DNA of 64,000 nucleotides from Bacteroidaceae bacterium (GTDB lineage Bacteria; Bacteroidota; Bacteroidia; Bacteroidales; Bacteroidaceae). Below the pieces are notes generated by a model. That model did no database searches, was not told the origin of the DNA, and worked only from the letters and a program-made list of their open reading frames with translations. Shown one piece after another: positions 58,987 through 64,000 of the stretch; positions within the stretch are counted from its first letter, which is position 1; every line of letters begins with the position of its first letter. The stretch covers positions 1-64,000 of the forward strand of contig JAKSLJ010000001.1 in assembly GCA_024401275.1 (NCBI GenBank), written 5' to 3'. Made by a program: the position numbers and the translations under genes.

Positions 58987-61900
58987 TTATCGTCTCATCG
59001 CGTTGTGGAGAGCGTTAGCTTCTTCAGTAAGCTTCTGTGCCAAGTCTTCATCTACAGACTCTGCAGCATCAGCACATGAGCCGATGATATAGACGAAGAT
59101 GGCAGGATTCAAGCCTGTGTTTGCTCCTGCTGGAAGCTTGCTGATATAATCAAGATACTGACGAGCATAGCTCAAGTAATCGTTGATTATAGCCTTTGCC
59201 TTAGCCTTGTCGCCAGTTTCTGCGAAGACTTTAGCGAGACATACGCTCTGGTCAGCGAAGCAGCGAGGAACATTGTATGCAGGAATCTCCTTCTCGCAAA
59301 TCTCTGCAATCTTGCGTGCCTTGTCCTTTTCGCCCTTGTCGAGCAGACGCTCTGCAAGGTTAGAGAGCATGCGGCGGTGAGTATAGCACATGCGCATTAC
59401 GGTTTCGTCAAGGTAGATGCCCTTTGTGCTGAGACCACCGAACTTGAAGCGGTTCACTACATTGTTGTAAGCACGCTTGGTGTCGAAGTTCTTTCTGTTG
59501 ATTTCGCCGTAACGGTCAGCTTCGTCGTCCTTTGTGTTGAACGGAGTGATGCGGTTGGCAAGACCTTCCTGGATGAAGTTGTCGCCGAGGTTCATGAAGT
59601 TGTCTGCACCAACGGTAGTAGCCACGTAGAGTGGGCGAGTCCAGTTGTGGTTTGCAAGCATTTCAAGCATCATGAGGTCGTTCTTATATAGAGCGCGCTT
59701 GCCTGAAAGCGAGATAGCCATCTTGTCGGGAATCTCCATGCTGTCAGGAATCATCATACCCGACTTGCGAACGGCATTCTTGTCGATAGTGAGATAAAGC
59801 GTGTCGGTAGGGATGCAATGGTAGTCCTCATTGGCAGGATTGCAAACCCAGTGGTCGAGCACGTTGCGAAGCTCAAACGGCTCGTTGCCGAACTGCTTCT
59901 TCGCAGCTTCAGGATTTGACTCGTAGAAACTGAGCACCTTGTCCTTCATCTCTGGCTCAACATAAACCATGTCGTTAACGCCAGAGCAATATTGGTAGCG
60001 CTTCCATGTGATAGGAAGTGAAGGAGAGTCGTATGCAGGACGGACCATCTGGTCGATGTACCAATCAGTAGCGAGGTAAGAGAGGTTGCAGACGCGGACA
60101 TCTGTGCCCTTGCCTTCCACGTCCTGATTGTACCAGAGAGGGAATGTGTCGTTGTCGCCGTTTGTGAAGATGATTGGGTTTGAGCCTTCCTGGAGTGAGT
60201 TCAGGTAGTTCTGACCGAAGTCGCGGCATGTGTAGCGACCAGAACGGTCGTGGTCATCCCAAGTCTGAGAAGCCATCTGCACAGGAACGAGCAAACAAGC
60301 AACACCGGCAACGGCTGACGCAACGGTGCTGTTTACCTTCGCTTTCTTGATACCCTCAATGATGCCAAGCACGCCGATACCGCACCAGATAGCGTAAGCA
60401 TAGAACGAACCGGCATAAGCATAGTCACGCTCACGAGGCTGCTGTGGAGTCTGGTTGAGGTAGAGCACGATGGCAAGACCTGTCATGAAGAAGAGGAAGC
60501 AGACAATCCAGAACTGCTGGATGCCACGCTTGCCACGGTAAGCCTGGAAGAAGAGTCCGATGAGGCCGAGAAGCAATGGCAGGCAGTAGAACACATTATG
60601 TCCCTTGTTGTTGGCAAGTTCGTCAGGGAGATTCTGCAAACCGTCAGACCATGGGAGGATGTTGTCGATGAATGGAATACCAGTAATCCAGTTGCCGTGT
60701 TCAATCTCGCCGTTACCCTGAATGTCGTTCTGACGACCGGCAAAGTTCCACATGAAGTAGCGCCAGTACATGAAGTTCACCTGATAAGAGAGGAAGAACT
60801 GTATGTTCTCAAACATCGTAGGCAGGACGATTGTGCCATCGTTTATTGTGGAAGGAATCTCTGACCCCTGGATGCCGCCGAGCCATGAGTCGTAAGCTCC
60901 TGCATGAGCCTTGCTGTGCATGCGAGGGAAGAGTACGTTCTGGGCGAACTTTGGCTTGTCCTTGCTGTCAACGATGAAGTATTCGTCTGGCTGCTCGTCG
61001 CTCTTCTTCTCCACCTTAGAGTAGATAGGAGCGCCCTTTTTCATCTCTACACGACCGTCATCACCGAACTTGTACTCGCTTGCGAAAGTCTGTCCGTAGA
61101 GGAGCGGAGTGTCTCCGTACTGGTCGCGGCTGAGGTAGTTGCCGAGGGTGAAGATGTCCTCTGGTGAGTTCTGATCCATCGGAGTGTTGGCTGCCGAGCG
61201 GATAACGATGACCGCATAGCTTGAATAGCCAATCATGATCATGAGGAGAGAGAGGAGGGTAGTGTTCTTGATGCGCGAAGTGATATGCTTTACACCCTTG
61301 TCGGTCTTGAGGATTACGAAGAGAACAGCAGTGAGTACGAGACCAACGATACCTGCTGACCATCCGAATCCGATGCAAGTGATACCGAGGAGAAGGATGG
61401 AAAGGCAGAACGAGATGTTCTCGCGAGTCTTGTCCTTCTGCGTATAACTCTCATAAACACCCCAAAGCACAACGCCGATAAGTGTGAAGATGTAAACGAT
61501 TTCGCCTGTGTTGAAAGGCATTCCCAATACATTTACGAAGAGCAGTTCGAACCATCCGCCAACCTTCACGATTCCCGGAACTACGCCGTAGAGAATGGCT
61601 GCGATGAGTACGAAAGAGATGCAGAGTGCTATGCAAGAACCTTTGAGGTTTGCGTCCGGAGTGCGCTTGTAGTAATATACAAGAACGATGGCTGGCAAAC
61701 AGAGGAGGTTAAGCAAATGGACACCGATGCTCAAGCCTGTCAGATAGAAAATGAGTACAAGCCAACGGTCAGCATGAGGCTCGTCGGCATGGTCTTCCCA
61801 CTTGAGAATCAGCCAGAAAACGACAGCCGTGAATGCAGAGGAATAAGCATAAACCTCACCCTCGACAGCAGAGAACCAGAATGTGTCGCTGAATGTGTAG

Positions 61901-62313
61901 ATGAGTGCACCGACCATACCCGCAGCCTCAATGCCGATGAGAGTGCCAAGTGGCATGTTCTCGCCCCTGAGCAAGGCTTCCTTGCGGTCTGGGTCGAGCA
62001 TGAGCTTGCGACCGAGATTGGTAATCGTCCAGAAGAGGAACATGATACAAGCCGCACTCAGCAGCGCAGACATCGTGTTCACCATGCGGGCTACGTCAGA
62101 AGGGTCGCTTGCAAACTGTGAGAACAGATTGGCAGTGAGCATGAAGAATGGTGCGCCTGGTGGGTGACCAACCTCAAGCTTGTAGCCTGTGGAGATGAAT
62201 TCAGGACAGTCCCAGAAACTGGCTGTCGGTTCAATGGTGCTACAATAAACGAAGGCAGCAATCATGAATGCCACCCATCCGAAGATATTGTCCACCAGCT
62301 TAAATTGTTTCAT
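58987..62313 (-). CDS. large DUF2723 membrane protein (glycosyltransferase-like)
   Basis: This gene encodes 1108 residues. About ten to twelve membrane helices fill the first half. The N-terminus has the DUF2723 layout: [20 protein letters not shown] and [15 protein letters not shown], which resembles the D-x-E-type loop of membrane mannosyl/arabinosyltransferases (GT-C fold). The second half is soluble and includes [17 protein letters not shown] and a TPR-like tail. In Bacteroidetes these proteins are thought to modify exported proteins with glycans; the donor is not known. It lies upstream of der on the same strand. Confidence 0.93.
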   Translation of the reverse strand: MKQFKLVDNIFGWVAFMIAAFVYCSTIEPTASFWDCPEFISTGYKLEVGHPPGAPFFMLTANLFSQFASDPSDVARMVNTMSALLSAACIMFLFWTITNLGRKLMLDPDRKEALLRGENMPLGTLIGIEAAGMVGALIYTFSDTFWFSAVEGEVYAYSSAFTAVVFWLILKWEDHADEPHADRWLVLIFYLTGLSIGVHLLNLLCLPAIVLVYYYKRTPDANLKGSCIALCISFVLIAAILYGVVPGIVKVGGWFELLFVNVLGMPFNTGEIVYIFTLIGVVLWGVYESYTQKDKTRENISFCLSILLLGITCIGFGWSAGIVGLVLTAVLFVILKTDKGVKHITSRIKNTTLLSLLMIMIGYSSYAVIVIRSAANTPMDQNSPEDIFTLGNYLSRDQYGDTPLLYGQTFASEYKFGDDGRVEMKKGAPIYSKVEKKSDEQPDEYFIVDSKDKPKFAQNVLFPRMHSKAHAGAYDSWLGGIQGSEIPSTINDGTIVLPTMFENIQFFLSYQVNFMYWRYFMWNFAGRQNDIQGNGEIEHGNWITGIPFIDNILPWSDGLQNLPDELANNKGHNVFYCLPLLLGLIGLFFQAYRGKRGIQQFWIVCFLFFMTGLAIVLYLNQTPQQPRERDYAYAGSFYAYAIWCGIGVLGIIEGIKKAKVNSTVASAVAGVACLLVPVQMASQTWDDHDRSGRYTCRDFGQNYLNSLQEGSNPIIFTNGDNDTFPLWYNQDVEGKGTDVRVCNLSYLATDWYIDQMVRPAYDSPSLPITWKRYQYCSGVNDMVYVEPEMKDKVLSFYESNPEAAKKQFGNEPFELRNVLDHWVCNPANEDYHCIPTDTLYLTIDKNAVRKSGMMIPDSMEIPDKMAISLSGKRALYKNDLMMLEMLANHNWTRPLYVATTVGADNFMNLGDNFIQEGLANRITPFNTKDDEADRYGEINRKNFDTKRAYNNVVNRFKFGGLSTKGIYLDETVMRMCYTHRRMLSNLAERLLDKGEKDKARKIAEICEKEIPAYNVPRCFADQSVCLAKVFAETGDKAKAKAIINDYLSYARQYLDYISKLPAGANTGLNPAIFVYIIGSCADAAESVDEDLAQKLTEEANALHNAMRR

Positions 62314-62505
62314 ATTGTCAGTTTTTGATTTTACGATTTGATGATTCTGCGATTTTTAATCTCTCGCTTAATCACGACGATTTAGCGCGCAAAAAATCGC
62401 GTGCAAAGTTACTAAATAATTGGCTGATAATGATAAACATTAATATTTTTTTGCATTTTTGTACTATTTTTTGAGATTTATTATTCCATTTCGGGAAAAA
62501 GTTTG

Positions 62506-62513
62506 TAATTTTG
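62506..62513 (+). promoter_or_regulatory. -7 promoter box of the DUF177-rpmF-fabH operon
   Basis: TAATTTTG fits TAnnTTTG and lies 43 bases before the ATG at 62557. No TTG lies at the right distance; the -33 region is weak. Confidence 0.6.
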
Positions 62514-62556
62514 CAGCCCGAATGTGCGTATGGTGCACATTATATTATATAGTCAA

Positions 62557-63078
62557 ATGTACAATTTATCGCAGTTCATACTTGACTTTCAGAGCATCAA
62601 GGAAAATGAAGAAACCTTCTCCTTCAAGCTCAACGACGACTATTTCAAGGCGATTGAAGCCACAGAGATACGAGGCGGAGAGGTTGAAACCACCGTCAAG
62701 GTGAGTCGCAAAAACGGCTGTTTCGAAGTAGTTTTCCTTTCTGAAGGAACGGTAACCGTAGATTGTAGCAGATGTCTCGACCCAGTCACTCTGCCTGTCT
62801 CGACTGAAGACAAACTGTACGTTAAGCTCGGCGAAGAATACCTTGACGAAGGCGACGAGATGATTTTCATTCCCGAGAGCTCGCAGAAGTACGACGCTTC
62901 CTGGCATATCTACGAGTTCATCGCACTCACTATTCCGCCACAGCACTCACATCCAGAAGGCGAATGCAATCCGGATATGATGTCTTTGCTATATAATAAA
63001 AATGAAGAAGCCGACGGTGAGGCAGAGACGGACATCGATCCGCGATGGGCAGCACTCGGCAAACTTCTCGAAAAATAA
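62557..63078 (+). CDS. DUF177 (YceD-like) protein
   Basis: I start at 62557 (MYNLSQFILDFQSIKENEE), giving 173 residues; an ATG at 62524 adds eleven poorly fitting residues. DUF177 features: TVDCSRCLDPVTLPV with the conserved C-x-R/C-x-x-P, and WHIYEFIALTIPPQHSHPEG, then PRWAALGKLLEK. This family lies before rpmF in almost all bacteria and is linked to 23S rRNA processing in some. Spacing to rpmF is 65 bp. Confidence 0.92.
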   Translation: MYNLSQFILDFQSIKENEETFSFKLNDDYFKAIEATEIRGGEVETTVKVSRKNGCFEVVFLSEGTVTVDCSRCLDPVTLPVSTEDKLYVKLGEEYLDEGDEMIFIPESSQKYDASWHIYEFIALTIPPQHSHPEGECNPDMMSLLYNKNEEADGEAETDIDPRWAALGKLLEK

Positions 63079-63143
63079 GTGTTAGCCGCTGATGGCAAAC
63101 ACCCCATAACCGAATAATTAATAATAAAAAAACTTAAAAGAAT

Positions 63144-63329
63144 ATGGCACATCCTAAAAGACGTCAGTCTAAAACCCGTACACTCAAGAGAAGAACTCAC
63201 GACAAGGCTACACTCCCTACACTCGCAGTATGCCCTAACTGTGGCGCATACCACATCTACCACACAGTATGTCCTACTTGCGGCTACTATCGTGGCAAGA
63301 TCGCTATCGTAGTTGATGCAGCTGAATAA
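63144..63329 (+). CDS. rpmF: 50S ribosomal protein L32
   Basis: This gene encodes 61 residues, the usual length. It starts MAHPKRRQSKTRTLKRRTHD and has a zinc-binding pair of CPNC and CPTC (about 30-46). It lies between DUF177 and fabH, the conserved order that links the ribosome to fatty-acid synthesis. The gap to fabH carries a TTTTTCATTTTTCATTTT-type repeat (63390-63412). Confidence 0.97.
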   Translation: MAHPKRRQSKTRTLKRRTHDKATLPTLAVCPNCGAYHIYHTVCPTCGYYRGKIAIVVDAAE

Positions 63330-63426
63330 GAGTCCTAAGAGTGAAAGTGAAAAATGATAAACAAAAAGAGTTCGCCTCGTTAGTTTTCATTTTTCATTTT
63401 CATTTTTCATTTCCAACACATAAATT

Positions 63427-64000
63427 ATGAGCAAAATTAACGCTATAATCACTGGTATTGGCGGATACGTTCCAGAGTACATCCTCGACAACGAGGAACT
63501 CTCAAGAATGGTTGACACCAATGACGAGTGGATTATGACGCGTGTAGGTATCAAAGAGCGCCGAATCCTCAAAGAAGAAGGACTCGGCACATCTTATATG
63601 GCACGCAAGGCAGCGAAGCAGCTTATCCAGAAGACTGGTGTTGATCCAGATTCTATCGACGCTCTCATCGTTACCACATCTACTGCCGACTATAAGTTCC
63701 CTTCAACAGCATCCATCGTTGTCGGAAAGCTTGGCCTCAAGAACGCCATGGCTTTCGACTTCTGGGCAGCCTGCTCGGGATTCCTCTACACGCTTGACGT
63801 AGCAGCCTCAATGATTCAGAGCGGTCGCTACAAGAAGATTATCGTTATCGGTGCCGACAAGATGTCGTCTGTAGTTGACTATACTGACCGCGCTACTTGT
63901 CCGCTCTTCGGTGATGGCGCTGCTGCCGTACTAGTTGAGGGTACAGAAGAGGAGAACATCGGTGTTCTCGACCACCACTTCCGCACAGACGGTGCCGGAC
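63427..64000 (+). CDS. fabH: 3-oxoacyl-ACP synthase III FabH (partial, runs off the window)
   Basis: The frame starts at ATG 63427 and is open to the end of the window (191 codons). It starts the fatty-acid chain by joining acetyl-CoA (or branched acyl-CoA) with malonyl-ACP. Visible motifs are [38 protein letters not shown] with the active-site Cys near residue 117, and [13 protein letters not shown]. The His and Asn of the active site lie beyond the window. Confidence 0.95.
   Translation, partial: MSKINAIITGIGGYVPEYILDNEELSRMVDTNDEWIMTRVGIKERRILKEEGLGTSYMARKAAKQLIQKTGVDPDSIDALIVTTSTADYKFPSTASIVVGKLGLKNAMAFDFWAACSGFLYTLDVAASMIQSGRYKKIIVIGADKMSSVVDYTDRATCPLFGDGAAAVLVEGTEEENIGVLDHHFRTDGAG

Overview
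The window looks like a chromosomal segment of a Bacteroidales bacterium, most likely a Prevotella-type gut or rumen species. Three things support this. Promoters carry the Bacteroidetes -7 box TAnnTTTG, often with TTG or TTTG 19-21 bases upstream, and few genes show strong Shine-Dalgarno sites. The protein families are typical of the group: BACON and FISUMP lipoproteins, DUF2723, DUF3244, DUF3857, membrane-anchored TPR regulators with a C-terminal helix-turn-helix, short TonB proteins with a Cys-rich start, a GH43 enzyme, and a T9SS-like C-terminal tail. Housekeeping genes (ribD, psd, pssA, der, rpmF, fabH) are arranged as in that order.

Layout. 1-6509: an operon with a transmembrane Ser/Thr kinase followed by secreted and outer-membrane proteins of mostly unknown function. 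6523-10094: two surface lipoproteins with repeated BACON and FISUMP domains. 10095-14270: a repeat-rich patch with an AAA ATPase flanked by direct repeats, a decayed PD-(D/E)XK transposase-like gene and a Fic protein with a likely operator. 14270-20087: a leftward cluster of secreted proteins ending at a TPR-HTH regulator, including a beta-barrel gene broken by one stop codon. 20084-22133: ribD, whose 3' end is duplicated around a two-gene islet. 22318-26103: phospholipid synthesis (psd, pssA), DUF1893, an ECF transporter S component and an aldo/keto reductase with ferredoxin clusters. 26140-31694: an ATPase with a three-palindrome operator array, WbqC, an M20 peptidase and an acyl-CoA ligase. 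31767-48000: an accessory region with three copies of a short transposable element, two more TPR-HTH regulators, a Sel1 protein, two TonB-domain proteins, an NTF2-type immunity-like lipoprotein, a serpin, small membrane proteins and a broken Fic gene. Many of its gene ends are marked by a short palindromic repeat. 48017-53273: a TPR protein and an ECF sigma-factor operon. 53424-57318: DUF3857, GH43 and neighbours. 57497-64000: der, a large DUF2723 membrane protein, DUF177-rpmF-fabH.

The most unusual signals are non-coding. A non-autonomous element (278-423 bp) is present three times, each copy flanked by a perfect 8-bp target duplication. Two copies contain a nested 132-bp insert that can fold into a cloverleaf, and the third has the matching empty site. 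A dispersed palindrome has two stem versions that keep base pairing. GC-rich palindromes have entered at least three coding sequences in frame. Two regulatory arrays, before an ATPase gene and before a Fic gene, look like specific operators. All functional names are from reading the translated sequence by eye; no database search was run.
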